From Hirsutella rhossiliensis (Eukaryota; Ascomycota; Sordariomycetes; Hypocreales; Ophiocordycipitaceae): a stretch of 64,000 nt of DNA. Of this stretch, positions 48,733-60,713 are shown in pieces. The translations under genes and the position numbers were made by a program. A model generated the notes under the pieces. That model made no database searches. It had not been told where the DNA came from and saw only the letters and a program-made list of their open reading frames with translations. The first letter of the stretch is position 1, and each line of letters begins with the position of its first letter. Location: the NCBI RefSeq assembly GCF_020360975.1, contig NW_025408675.1, positions 3,162,001 through 3,226,000 of the forward strand. The letters are read 5' to 3'.

Positions 48733-50552
48733 TCAAGGGCGCTCAAGGTCGACATCCCCCGTTTCAGAAGCGCTGTCCTTGGCCAGCGTCTGCTCGTTGC
48801 TCAGCTTGGGGTTGCGCAGCATCATGGCAAAGAAGATGAGGGGCACGCAGAGGCAGACGCCCGTGATGCAGAGGATGCGCTGGATCGACTGGTACGCATC
48901 CACGACGGCTGTCCTCTCGGGCGTACCCACCGGATAGGCAGCAACAACGTTGGTAAAGGGGTCGGCGTAGGCCGCGGCGGCCAACGTCGAGTTGAGGTCG
49001 GCCAGCGTCTCGTCCAGCTTGGCGGGGAGTAACTGCGACCACATAGCCCCAGACACCGTGTTTCCAAGGGCGGAGCCGACATTGTACATTGCCAGATAGA
49101 TGCCAGTCGCGACGGCCAGGTTCTCGTGCTTGAGTCCGACCTGCAGCGAGGCCTGGGCGGTGTATGGAAACATGCCACCGGCGACACCTAGAAGCACCTG
49201 GGCGCCGATGACGCCGGCTCGGCCGCTTCCCGAAGTCGAGCCACGGTAGTGGATGAGAAGGCCAAAGGCGACCATGTACAGGGCGGTTCCGACAACGACA
49301 AAGATCTTGAGCCGGCGCACCTTGAAGACGACCAGGCCAAGGAGGGGTCCGACAATGACACTGGTGAAGGAGTAGAGGGAGACGACGCGGGTGGCGGCCT
49401 TGACGGAAAAGTCAAAGGCGACCTGCAGCACGGTGAAGAGAAAGTCGGATTGCATGGTGAAGGCGAAGTTGAGGAAGATGGCGATGCCGAGGGGAGCCCA
49501 GACGGAGCGGTCCTTGATGAGGGAAAAGGGCACCAGCGGGTGTGGCGCCTTGAGTTCCCAGAGGACGAAGACGGGGATGCACAAGACGCCGACGACTAGG
49601 GGGGCGATGACCGACGCGCTTCTCCACTTGCTCTGGAAGCCTCCGGCAAGAGTCAGGGGCACGAGGATGAGGGCAAAGAGGGCAACCATGAGGACGAGGC
49701 CAATGACATCGAGGAGCCAGAAGAGCTCCAGAGTCAAGCTGCGGAAGCCGAGTATCTCAAACGAGGAGCGATAGTTGGTCAGACGCCCCTCCTTGTGGGC
49801 ACGGCGAGCGACGACGCCGAGGCTGAGGATGAGAGGCATGGCGCAGAGTGGAAAGATGATGCACCACATGGCAACGCCCCAGCGCCAGGTGGTGGCGGCG
49901 AGGACGGCTTCCGAGATGTTGCCACTGACCCAGGTGTTGATGATGAAGGAAGGGCGGGGATGTAGCTGAAGAAGAGACGGGCACGGGTCGAGGAGATGTC
50001 GGCGATGATAACCTCGACGAGCAGAATAATCATGGTGTAGCCGATCTGGTAGATGACACTGCCACCAGCAAAGGTGTCGATGTTGTTGGACACGGCCTCG
50101 ACAACGGTGCCGACAACGTAAAGGAAGACGGCCACGCAAAGGAGCTCGACGCGGCCAAAGACGTCGGCAATCTTGGCCGACACAGGCTGGGCGGCGGCGG
50201 CAATGACGGCGCGAACCACGTTGATGGTGGCCTGAAGCGAGTGGACGCCGAACGAGGCCGATGCGACGGGCTGGTAGGCGTAGCGCAGGGTGCCGTCGAG
50301 CCCGTAGGCGTAGGCAAGGAGGAAGACGCCTAGAAAGATGCAAATACGGTCCGTCGGGGAGATGCTCGCCGACAGGGCCTCGACGCGGGCGACGCCAGGC
50401 GACGTGAGGTCCTTGACGGCGGCGGCGGCCGAAGGGGCGCCTGGATGGGCGCGATGGGCGGCGTTGTCGGCGTCGAGGGGATGGGTGCCGTCGTCCGCGC
50501 CGAGGTGGCGGGCGGCCTTTTCATCGGTATTTGGCGATGGCGACGTTGCCAT
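48733..50552 (-). CDS. Siderophore iron transporter (MFS, SIT family), one frameshift
   Basis: This protein imports ferric siderophores across the plasma membrane in symport with protons. The gene is intronless with ATG at 50552. The N-terminus is polar and cytoplasmic. The first membrane region ([20 protein letters not shown], then TLRYAYQP), [13 protein letters not shown], the motif A-like [10 protein letters not shown] and [17 protein letters not shown] are SIT signatures; 14 helices are expected. One missing T near 49947 in the CCTTCATCATC context shifts the frame exactly at IPALPFIINTW; adding it gives 607 codons. The lesion is probably a sequencing error. A palindromic pair of ATCTGATAA sites 418 bp upstream supports control by an iron-responsive GATA factor (SreA/URBS1 type). 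Confidence 0.9.
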
Positions 50553-50605
50553 GTTGACGGATGTGCGGGTGCGGTGATGATGATGCTGGTAGCTGATGAG
50601 TGTGG

Positions 50606-50672
50606 CGAGGAGGAGGAGGAGGCGGAGGAGGAGGAGGCGGAGGAGGAGGAGGAGGCGGAGGAGGAGGAGGGG
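50606..50672 (+). repeat. Imperfect (GGA/GCG)n trinucleotide tract in transporter leader
   Basis: GAG/GGA triplets interrupted by GGC occupy about 67 bp, ending 54 bp upstream of the transporter ATG. On the transporter sense strand this is a CTC/TCC pyrimidine tract, likely in the promoter or 5' leader. Confidence 0.85.
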
Positions 50673-50969
50673 ACGAGACGACGTGGGAAGATTTCAGCAA
50701 GCAAGCCGGCAGCTAATGAAGCAGCTGGTCGAGTGGCCGGTCTGTCGAGCAGGCAGGCGGTCGTTCTTAACTATACCAATAGAATGAAAAATAATACAGG
50801 CTCCGGATGCGGGTGGTCGTTCGGTGGAATCAACAGGTCGCGTGTACAGCAGTCTCGACCTCAACGTTGATGAGGCGACAATGTCTGTTCCAGTCTTGAA
50901 GCCTACTTTCCGCCTGTCACTGACACGCACAGCAAACTCTAGAAAAAGAAAGGTAAAATCTCGTGGCTG

Positions 50970-50989
50970 TTATCAGATGGATCTGATAA
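50970..50989. promoter_or_regulatory. Palindromic pair of iron-GATA-factor sites (ATCWGATAA type)
   Basis: TTATCAGAT, two bases, then ATCTGATAA: two perfect matches to the ATCWGATAA consensus known for SreA/SRE/URBS1 repressors of siderophore genes, arranged as an inverted repeat. It is 418 bp upstream of the siderophore transporter ATG. No other ATCWGATAA match was noticed in the window. Confidence 0.75.
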
Positions 50990-52539
50990 TCATGCGACGG
51001 ATCCGCTCGTTAGCTTCAGCTGGGCGTAGCGCGCCCAGCGGCGACGAGCCGAAAGGGCCGATGCCGCTTTGACCTTTCCATGCGGCTGGAGTCACCAGCC
51101 GGCCTGATGAAAAGGCGGAGGCGAGAGGAGATAATAAAAGACGCACGACGAAAAACGTGGTTGCCGGGAGGTCAGACGAGTGGGGGGTGGCGGCCGGATG
51201 TTGGGTTCAACCTCGAGACAACTTGAAGTCAACCCGACTTATGATATACATAATTACACAGTACATTACATGTAGGCTCTCCCGTGTGGCTTTGTTCACC
51301 ACGCCACCTGCTCGCTGTCGGTCGCAGGAAGCGAGAGCGAGCATGTACAGGACAGACACTGTCGGCTCTTCATCTTCATCTTCTTGACAGCATGGGCTTC
51401 AAGACGTTCGGTGTCTTTGCTTTGCTCCGCCAAGAGCCCGCGGGCAACATTCACACCGAGACGGCCGACGACAAAGGCCTCTCTGGGTACGTACTCCGTA
51501 CGGAGAGCAGCCTGCCTAGGTACAGTACCTACCTATTGTACTGTACCGTACCTACCTTGGTAGATCGCCAACTGACTCGCGCACCGAGTTGCGGACAGCG
51601 ACAACTAGTACGGGCAAAGCCCAGCGATAGCAGCAAATGCACAGCCGAGACACACATCCAGCCTAGCTGTATTAGGAAGGTCACCGCTACAGTACGAGCG
51701 GATGCCACCGCTGATTGCCTCGGAATCCGGACCCGCTGCCAGCTTGGCCCTGGTACAACCCGCCTACCCTGTATCTCGACAGCCGGCTGGAGTGACGGGC
51801 AAATGGGAGACAAGGTCTGAGACAGGGTGCGAGATGGGATGCGTTCTCGTCGGATTGTTAATTAATTTAGCCTTCTGCCCACAAGGGTTCATCCAGGCAT
51901 CAAGCCCGCTTGCATTCCTTGAAACTCGTGGGCCCATGCTTAATGGTTCTGTATCCTTGCAGCGCGCACTCAAATTCGGGACGGAAAAAAGAATGTCCCC
52001 CACTTGCCCAAAACTCCCCCTTGCCTTGAACATGACTACCTAATTACTTGCGAAACCGCCCACGATGCGCCCTCGGATGAACCGTCCGCCTTCCTTTCTC
52101 GAGATTGGGTCGTGTGTTGCCATGCTCTCTCGCATTACAAGTGACTTGAAACCCGCCGCTTGCCTCTCTGTTGCTCCATCGAAAGCATCTTTCCCGAGGT
52201 TGAATGCCGAAGACATGGCTATTTCAGTCAGAGGCCACTCCCGTCACCCATGGGCCTCGAGTCATCGTGACAGGCTCACCTCGCTCCCTCTCCCGAGGCC
52301 TGACTAGTGTCTTTGTCTGATCTACGATCCGAACAACAGGAATCTGCCCTACCTCGATCCAGAAGTCCACCAACACTCGGCAATCGTGACACGGGACAGA
52401 TTAAAGCCCCTCCTTTCCTCTCCCCTTGCCTTCCCCGGCCTCTGCTCTCGAATTCTTGAAAACAAGCTGCCAACCACGCCTCGCTCGCCATCTCTCTTCT
52501 GACATCTTTCGCCTCGTCCTTCAAAAAGGAAACGCCGCC

Positions 52540-53079
52540 ATGCAGTCCCGTCTCGCCGCCCTCCTCGCCGCCCTCGCCGCCGCCTCGTCGGCCTCGGCAG
52601 AAGTAAACTATCTGGCCGCCATGCCCGCCGCCCTCAACACCCCCCATGCCCTGCTCCCCCGGCAGACGGGAGGCGCCTCGCCCACCATCCCCACTGAGTG
52701 CTACAGCGCCATCGTCTCCCTCTTCAGCTCCGTGCCCACCCCGCCCCCCGAGGTCCAGTCCGCCCTCGAGGCCGACCTCGCGCGCAAGCCGCCCGCCGAC
52801 CTCTGCAGCTTCACCACCCCGCCCAACCTTTCCGCCCAGTTTTCCTCGTACAGCTCCCAGCTCGACTCGTGGTCCTCGCGCAACGCAAACCAGCTCACCG
52901 CCTGCTCCAACCTCCCCAACATAAACGCCTTCTCCGCCTGTGGTTCAGACCGCTCCAGCTCAACCCCCGCCGCCAACGCCGTCTCCAGCAGCACCCGGTC
53001 CGGCAACGCCCCGGCCCGCCAGAATGGCATGGCTGCCGCCGCCGTCGTCGCCTTTGGCTTGGCCGTTGCTATCTTGTAG
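52540..53079 (+). CDS. Small secreted GPI-anchor-type protein
   Basis: A single-exon protein of 179 residues. ATG 52540 is chosen because it starts a clear signal peptide (MQSRLAALLAALAAASSASA). The mature part holds four cysteines spaced as in a small fungal secreted family (TECYSAIVSLFSSVPTPPPE, LCSFTTPPNLS, LTACSNLP and FSACGS). A Ser/Ala-rich linker and a hydrophobic C-terminus (MAAAAVVAFGLAVAIL) complete it, as for a GPI signal. It is probably attached to the plasma membrane or wall. No enzymatic motif. The alternative frames over this GC-rich gene are shadows. Confidence 0.85.
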   Translation: MQSRLAALLAALAAASSASAEVNYLAAMPAALNTPHALLPRQTGGASPTIPTECYSAIVSLFSSVPTPPPEVQSALEADLARKPPADLCSFTTPPNLSAQFSSYSSQLDSWSSRNANQLTACSNLPNINAFSACGSDRSSSTPAANAVSSSTRSGNAPARQNGMAAAAVVAFGLAVAIL

Positions 53080-53520
53080 AGACAGGAAAAGGAAGCAAGG
53101 GGCGAAGGCGCCTTGTTATTTCCAAGTCTGATACCCAAGTCGCGCTTTTCTCTGCTCTTGGTCTGCATGTCGGTATTGAGAGCGACTTCTTCATCACTTT
53201 AAAGAATAATAGCATTGCATGTGGGTTGGTTCAGGCGCAAAGAGGTCAGCAATGATTTTCAAGCATCCCAACAACTTGCATATATATACTTGTCCATGTC
53301 ACTTCAACTCAGTGCCTTCTGTGCATCTTTTTGATCAAAAAATAAAACATATAGTTTCGAGAACCGTTCTATCCAGTTCACTGGGCAGGCGCCAATGGTC
53401 GACAGTGACAGCGCCCATGGCTGGCTCGCTCCACCTTGCGGATTGGCCTGCTCCAGTATTGACATCTTCGTCCCGCCATCTACTTTTGCAACAGAAATAC
53501 AGCAGAGAGCGCCTAGCCTT
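53080..53520. other. Convergent 3' spacer
   Basis: Between the small secreted protein (+) and coatomer beta' (-). AT-rich stretches around 53,270-53,350 may carry poly(A) signals for one or both genes. Confidence 0.5.
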
Positions 53521-56377
53521 TTATTCCTCATCCTCCGCGTTCTCCTCGTCCTCCTTGCCCTCGCCCCCTCCGTCCTCCTCCTCCTCCTCCTCCGCGTCCA
53601 CGGCCGGCGCCTGTTTCTCGGCAACGGGAGCCTCTCCATTTGCCCCCGCCACGTTCGTCTTGTCCAGTGCGTCGCCGCCTTCGCGTTCCGCTTGCAACCA
53701 CGCGTCCCACTCGGGGAACAGCTCCGCGTCCTCGTCAGGGACCCCGATGAGCTTTGCCACCCGTCCCTTCTTGCCCTTGTCCAGACTCTCTTTCCAGTCC
53801 TTGACGATGGAGGCGGCCAGACTGGGCTTGTATGTTTGCGCGAAAAGCACCGCTTCGGCCAGACGGCCAGTCTTGGTCAGCATTTCGACGCAGCCGTCGA
53901 CATCTCCCAGGAGCCAGTAGCATGAGAACGCGACATTGTGCGCGTTGCCCTCCTCCGCTTGAGCAGCCAGCTTGGAAAGCCCTTGCCGGTCGCCAGTGGA
54001 CGAGTGCAGCAAAAGCAGAGAGCCGAGGTCTTTGGCATGTGCGAAGCACTCCGCAGCAAGAGCCACATCCCATCCCGCCAGAGCCGCGTCGCCTACCGTC
54101 TTCCACTTATGGTCCGCGTCCGCCTTGCGCGCCAGGTCCAGGGCGATATCGAGCTGGTTGAGGCCGAGAGCGAGGTCGAACTTGTGCTCCGGGTCTGTCG
54201 CCACCTCCAAGGCCAACTCCTTGTGGCCTTGGCCTTCCAAGAATCTCGCGATTTTGTTCAGCTGGTCCACGGGAATGGTCGGCAGCAGCTCGGCCGCCGT
54301 CTCCATGTCGTCGCGGAGTACCAAGGTTTGGTATTCCAACACGGGAAGCGACAGGGCAAACGAGGTGACGTTGACATCCTTGTCCGCGAGGTAGATGCGA
54401 GAGTCTCTTTGGATGTATCCAAGGACATATATCGGCTTGTCAAAGTGGGAAACGGTATACGTCTGGTCGCCAACCAGGTAATTGAGTCGGTTCGTGCTAT
54501 TGGTGTAGATGAAGCAGTCCCCGACCCATTCGCCTGTCCGAACACTGTCTGGGGTCAGCCTAGGCCGCTGAGGCGCGACGCGACCGCCGGGCTTACCTTT
54601 CGCTGATATCCGTGATGACTTCAAACGCGGCCTCGACGCCATCCTCGTTCACCTGACCGGCCTGCACTGCCTCGACATAGTTTTCTCGGGAGAATCGCAG
54701 CACGTAAAAGGTGTCGTCGCATGCAATCGCAATAAGTTCACCGCTATCCGACCAATAGACCTGCGCAATGTCAGTGCCCCGAGTTCATCAGCTGTGGCAA
54801 GCTCACGAACCTGCTTGGGCTCAACCTCGATCCTTCGGACGAGGCCGCCCGTGGCCCAGTCGAAAAAGGAGACGCCGCCCTGACCAATGACGCCGAGCAA
54901 GACACCGCCGGTGAGGCCCTCCGCCTGAAACCCACGTCCAGGCCGCCGCTCTTTCAATAAAGTTCTTGTACACCTTGACGCTCATGGGCGATTCGCGGAT
55001 AGCGAAATCGTTGCTGTTTTCCTTGGACGCCCAGACGAAATCCAGCGCAGAGCCAAAGGCCTTGTTGCGCCAGGCCAGAGCCGTGTAGATGATGTATTCG
55101 CCGTCTCCGCACACAGCGACGAAGCGGCCGTTGGGGGAGTGTAGCAGCGTCTGCGGATAGACTTCGCACGTTCCGAGGTCTTTTGTGGGGAGGCTGATTG
55201 GCTCATTGTCCTTGATGCTGGCATCTACAGACTTGTCAGCAGTCGAAGCTTTAGATACTCGACGCGCAGCTCAACTTGCCTCCCTTGATGATGGAGGACA
55301 CAACTTCGTTGTGTCTGGCCCAGATGAGTTTTCCAGAGGCGTCCATGGACACGGCGGGCTCTTCGCGGCCCAGCTTGACGACGACGGCGCCATCGTCAAA
55401 GCCCACGGCGACGCCTTGCTGTCCCTTTTGATAGGCAATGCACCACGCTCGTTCGAGGCTGTAGTTCAGGGACTGTTCGAATCGGTACGTGTTCGCGTGC
55501 CAGACTCGGATGGTGCCGTCCTCGGAGCCGGAGATGATGACGGGCAACTCGGGGTGGTAGCATGCAAAAGAGACGTTGTTGGTGTGGCCCTCGAGGGTTG
55601 CAATCAACGACTTGGTCGTGTAGTCCCACACCTTGATGGTTCGGTCGTCGGACGTGGTGAGCAGGTAGGGCTTATCGGAGTGAGGGTAGTAGTCGACGTG
55701 GTTGACGCCCTTGGTCTCGTGCGCCTCCAGAGTGAAGTTGGCAGTGGCCGAGCCTAGGCTCCAGATCTTGACGGTGCGGTCGAGGCAGGCCGAGGCAAAC
55801 GTGTTTGTGTCTTTGGGGTTGATGGCGAGGCCCATAACATAGTGACTGTGTCCCTCGTAGACCTGCACGCATTTCCAGCCCTTGTCCCAATCCCACAGCT
55901 TGATGGTCATGTCGTCGGACGCGGTGAGGATAAAGGGCAGGTCGGGTGGACAGCGATGGCTCGAATGTAGTCCGGATGCGCCTCGAACGAAGTGATCTTT
56001 TCCGACGTGTTGTAGTTATAGACGCGCAATTGGAAGTCGTCGGAACCGCAGACGATCCAATTCTTGCGCGAGACGAATCGGCCGGCGCGAACGGGGACGT
56101 CGGTGAGCTCGAAAGTCTTCACGATTTGCTGCGTCTCGTAAGACCAGATGTATGCATGGCCTGCAGAGGGTTTAGATGTGGCGAATAATAGTGAAGTCGG
56201 TGTACGCACCGCTATAGAGGGTCGTGAGAATCCATGGCTCATGCGGGTGAAAGTCGATTCCCTTCACTCGTTCGCTGCGAGCGAACAGTTGGCGCTGTGA
56301 GGGCAGATGGAGAGTCAGCGCACAATCCTGGCCTAGAAGCCGGAGAGACTGGCACTGACCTTGACGTCCAATCTCAT
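53521..56377 (-). CDS. SEC27: Coatomer subunit beta' (COPB2/Sec27), frame interrupted by three one-base losses
   Basis: WD40 subunit of the COPI coat that binds di-lysine cargo for Golgi-to-ER return. Exons are 56360-56377, 56210-56294, 55280-56160, 54811-55224, 54597-54760 and 53521-54544. The first six residues MRLDVK precede [23 protein letters not shown] repeats continue through [33 protein letters not shown] and [17 protein letters not shown]. The alpha-solenoid follows ([20 protein letters not shown]), then an acidic Glu-rich tail. Missing bases at about 55940, 54955 and 54940 break the frame; restoring three gives exactly 863 codons. The third intron uses a GC donor. Sec27 is essential in yeast, so these lesions are almost certainly sequencing errors. 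Confidence 0.95.
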
Positions 56378-58546
56378 CGTGTCGGCGGGTGGATGCCCTG
56401 AGCTGCCGGTGCAAAGCTCTTATCCAGCCCGAGGATCGGCGACTCGAGGTGTAGACTGAGGAAGGGAGACGTGGCGGTCACCGGCGTAGTGGGCTTTCGC
56501 TCGCCAACAACCACCATGCAACAGGGGCAGGATCGGGATATTTTCAGGCAGAGGGAAGAGGCGTTGCTGCATCGATGGAGGCCGAAGGTATACAGCTGTT
56601 GTTGTCGTGCTGAAGCGAACCGAAAGGCTTGGGATGAGCTCGTGGGAAATGTGCGGTAAATGCCCCCCATAGCATGGCTCTACCAGAATGGAAGGCTGCT
56701 GCTTCTGCCAGGCTGGCCACGCGCCTGGATTGTCAGGTATCAACCAGCTGCAGAACGGCGGGTACCTTGTGCTTGTACCTGCGGGGCTTCGAGATTCGCC
56801 TACGGAGTACTCTACGTGTCCATTGCTGTCAAGAGAACGATCAATTGCACCTGGATTGTCTCCCGGTACAAGGCAATTGATGGCTGCGTATCTCCTCTTA
56901 TAGGACCAACTCGTGGACTACCTTCCTTGCCAGAGCCATGTTTGACCTCGATAGGGCCGCGTGTGCCCTTGGTCGGGAACGGGCTCAGACAGGGTCAGAT
57001 CTCGCCGCGGCTGCGCAATGAGATGGACGCCCCATTCGCTTGCTGGCTGCTCTCAGCACTCGCCATTTTGGACGAAAGCTAATACTCCGTACAAACACCT
57101 CTTGACCCCTTGCCCGAGATGTGCCTGGCAAGGTGCGCCTGGTCCTGGACATTTACAAGGTAGGAAGGTGGGTTAGTAATCAAATGAGGCCGCCCAGGCT
57201 CAGACCACAACCAATGACTCGTCTTATGTCGCCCTGCTGGAATTAAAGGGAAAGGGCGAATGAATATTTTCTTTTCTTCTTGTTTGAAGCAGTAGGCCCC
57301 TCTGCCCTCCAGTAAGCCGCATTCATTTGTTCGTATCCGTACTGTCCTGTGCGGATATGCACCGGGTGTTCTGGCGAGTAACTTCTGCGGTGCCGGTCTG
57401 CCCTATCTTATCTCGAAGCACCGTGCGTCACCTTTTGTTTCTGTTCATGTGCGCACTGACAAGACGGGCAGGATTCCGGGAATGGCTCTCTCAGTTCGAG
57501 AAGCAGACACAGTGCGCATTCTATGCCCCCTTTGCTTAATGGCTGACCGTCCCTTGCCCTGCCTTAGTACTAATTACCTAGTACCTTAAGGTACCTAGGT
57601 GGTCAAGCCCCGTGAATGATTTCATAGCCCGAGCCAGGGTACCTCCAAACCCCGTGTTTTGTATAGCAAAGTACCCCACACATGGCATCTGCCGGCGCCC
57701 TGAGGCACATTCCCCCCCGAGATACCTCGACCCGAGGTGCGGGTACTAACCGTAGCACAATATACCTGCATTTGGGCCCCCCCCCCTTTCCTTCGTCCGA
57801 GGCTCCATTTCACCAGCGTCGTTTGTGCTGCTGCTTCGCCTCGTCGTTGCCGTCATCTACCCGACCCCTTCTCCCAACGAAACACGTACAAACCTTGCGC
57901 AGCCTCTCTCTCCCTCTGTCCCCTTTTGTCTCCCCCAAGTTCCAGCACCAAGAGATCTTGACCCTTTGCCAGCCTTGTTCAGCGGCGATTCGCCTTCCTC
58001 GGCCACGCCGGCCGCTCGTCATCCACCCCCTCGTCTCATCTCCCTCGACCCGGCCTCGTCTTCTGTCGTTTCCGCCCCTCCTAGCCAGCTGCCAGTCCTC
58101 AACTATCTGCATCCTCAGGCCTTATACCTTAGCCTGGTCGACTACTGACCCAGTCTCGCACCCTCTTTCGGTCAAGGCGCCTTTCGCGCAGCTGCTGGAG
58201 GCTTCAGGCGTCTGCGGGGTTGCATTGCGCATGCCAACTCTGCCACTACCACCCACTTCCAGGCCAACCTGTCACCAACAGCCACCCTGGGATAAGCAAC
58301 TCGGCCGCGATCCCACTTCGTCGCCACCGGGGAGAAAGCACTAGCCCTCCATTCCATCTGGCACCCTCCGTCCCGACAGCTGAACTGCGTTGCGCCGACC
58401 CGGCGTCTCCTCTCTCCCCTTTATCCTGACTGACCGACCATCGCCATTCAAAATACCCATTTGCCCCGCGTCTTGAGCTGTCACGATCCCTACCAACCGC
58501 CCGTCCTTGTCGTCCTCCGCCGTCCCCTTCCGCGCATACCGCCACT
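56378..58546. other. 2.2-kb divergent promoter region
   Basis: Between SEC27 (-) and the kinase gene (+). The part from ~57,770 to 58,540 is pyrimidine-rich, typical of a long fungal 5' leader for the kinase. The long plus-strand frame there has no motif and begins before the kinase ATG. A C-run is at 57,776-57,786. Confidence 0.5.
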
Positions 58547-60713
58547 ATGTCGTGGAAACTCACCAAGAGTACGTTTTTTTGGTACCCGTCGTCTTGCTCT
58601 TCCCCGAGCCGACAATGTCCAGCCTCTAGGCGGGACGACCCGTTTCGGCGTCCCCGAGCACCCCCCGTGTCAACCGGAAGCTGACAGCCTTGCCCGTCTA
58701 GAATTCAAGGATACCCATCTGGGGACCCTGAGCGCCTTTTCTCGATCCCCCTCTACCTCGACCATCACAGACAAGGACGACAAGGCTCAAAATGCCACGG
58801 GCGCCACGACTCCGACCACCGACAACGCCATTGGTATGTGCTTTCATCGTGCCTGGCCAGGTGGAAGCCAATTCCGGGCTAATATCTGTGTTGAAACTAG
58901 CTGCCTCGGAAGCAATGACCCAAGCGCCCGTCGTCAAGCCGCCCAAGCCCGGCATCCTTGTCGTCACACTCCACGAGGGCCAAGGCTTCTCCCTGCCTGA
59001 GCAACACCGAGCTGCCTTTGCCTCGCAGCACCAGGGCTCACTGTCATCTAGCAATGCGGCAACCATGGCCGGCTCAGTACGACCCTCTTCCTCGCAACGA
59101 GCGGCCGGTTCCTTCATGAACGGCTCAAACAGGCCACACTCCTCAGCCGGTGGATTCGGCGGTATACCAACAAACCATGGCCGAATCTCAGGCAAATACA
59201 TGCCCTACGCACTTCTCGACTTTGACAAGGTGCAGGTCTTTGTCAATTCCGTCGAAGGCAACCCCGAGAATCCCCTCTGGGCAGGCGGCAGCACCCAGTA
59301 CAAGTTCGATGTCTCCCGGATGACGGAGCTTGTCATCCACCTGTACATGAGAAACCCAACCGCTGCTCCTGGGTCCGGGCGGAGTCAGGACATCTTTCTG
59401 GGCGTCGTTCGCATCAATCCTCGATTCGAGGAGCGGCAGCCGTATGTGGAGGACCCCAAGGCCAGCAAGAAGGACCGGGAGAAGGCTGCCGCCGAGCATG
59501 CCCAACGCCAGAAGGGCGAAGGACAAAGCGGCGTCGAGTGGGTGGATGTGCAGTACGGCAGTGGCAAGATCAAGGTCGGCGTCGAATATGTCGAGACGCG
59601 AGCAGGCAAGCTCAAGATTGAAGACTTTGAGCTGCTCAAGGTTGTGGGCAAGGGCAGCTTTGGGAAGGTGATGCAGGTACGCAAAAAGGACACGAACCGC
59701 ATTTACGCTCTCAAGACGATTCGCAAAGCCCACATCATCTCCCGGTCCGAGGTGGCGCATACGCTCGCCGAGCGGTCTGTCTTGGCACAAATCAACAATC
59801 CCTTCATTGTCCCCCTCAAGTTCAGCTTTCAGTCGCCCGAGAAGCTCTACTTCGTGCTGGCGTTTGTCAATGGAGGAGAACTCTTCCACCATCTGCAAAA
59901 GGAACACCGGTTCGACGTCAACAGATCGCGCTTCTACACGGCGGAGCTGCTCTGCGCCCTGGAATGCCTGCACGGCTTCAGCGTCATCTACCGCGACCTA
60001 AAGCCCGAGAACATCCTGCTCGACTACCAGGGCCACATTGCGCTCTGCGACTTTGGCCTCTGCAAGCTCGACATGAAGGACGAAGACCGGACGAATACCT
60101 TTTGCGGGACGCCCGAATACCTTGCGCCGGAGCTGCTGATGGGCAAGGGCTACAACAAGACGGTCGACTGGTGGACTCTGGGCGTGCTGCTGTACGAGAT
60201 GCTGACTGGCCTGCCTCCCTTTTACGACGAAAACACCAATGAAATGTACCGCAAGATCCTATCAGAGCCACTGCACTTTTCGGATGTGGTGCCACCGGCG
60301 GCCAAGGATCTGTTGACCAAGCTGCTTAACCGCAATCCCGAAGAGCGGCTCGGCGCCAACGGGTCGGCGGAGATCAAGGCTCATCCGTTCTTTCACGCCA
60401 TTGACTGGAGAAAGCTGCTGCAGCGCAAGTATGAGCCGACCTTTAAGCCCAGCGTGGTGAGTGCAAGCATCCCTTAAGGCCATGACTCCTGCTAACGACT
60501 GGCCAGGCTGACGCGCTGGATACGGCCAATTTTGACCCCGAGTTCACGTCGGAGGCGCCCCAAGACTCTTACGTGGACGGCCCGATGCTGTCGCAGACAA
60601 TGCAGAACCAATTCCAGGGGTTCAGCTATAACAGGCCCATTGCGGGGCTTGGCGATGCCGGCGGGAGCGTCAAGGACCCTTCCTTTGTGGGCAGCATCCA
60701 GGACAATCGATAA
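58547..60713 (+). CDS. ypkA: YPK1-type AGC protein kinase
   Basis: A serine/threonine kinase downstream of TORC2 that controls sphingolipid and membrane homeostasis in fungi. Four exons (58547-58568, 58702-58833, 58901-60456, 60507-60713) give 638 residues. The first exon (MSWKLTK) joins KFKDTHLGTLSAFSRS across the intron, a conserved YPK N-terminus. A C2-like region lies at ~60-280, with GKYMPYALLDFDKVQVFVNS. The kinase domain has GKGSFGKV, Lys323 in YALKTIRK, catalytic Asp417 in YRDLKPEN, Asp435 in DFGLCK and activation loop TFCGTPEYLAPE. The turn-motif region NPEERLG is followed by the hydrophobic motif FQGFSY (Ser610). All elements are present with no frameshift. The symbol follows Aspergillus usage. 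Confidence 0.95.

Larger units (their letters stand above)
50553..52539. other. 2-kb divergent intergenic region
   Basis: Promoter space shared by the siderophore transporter (-) and the small GPI protein (+). It contains the GGA-rich tract (50606-50672) and the GATA-factor palindrome (50970-50989). No further gene is supported. Confidence 0.55.

Noticed and set aside
53521..56377. Reading SEC27 as a pseudogene or as several small genes
   Set aside because: The protein is otherwise complete, all splice sites are intact and exactly three inserted bases close the frame.
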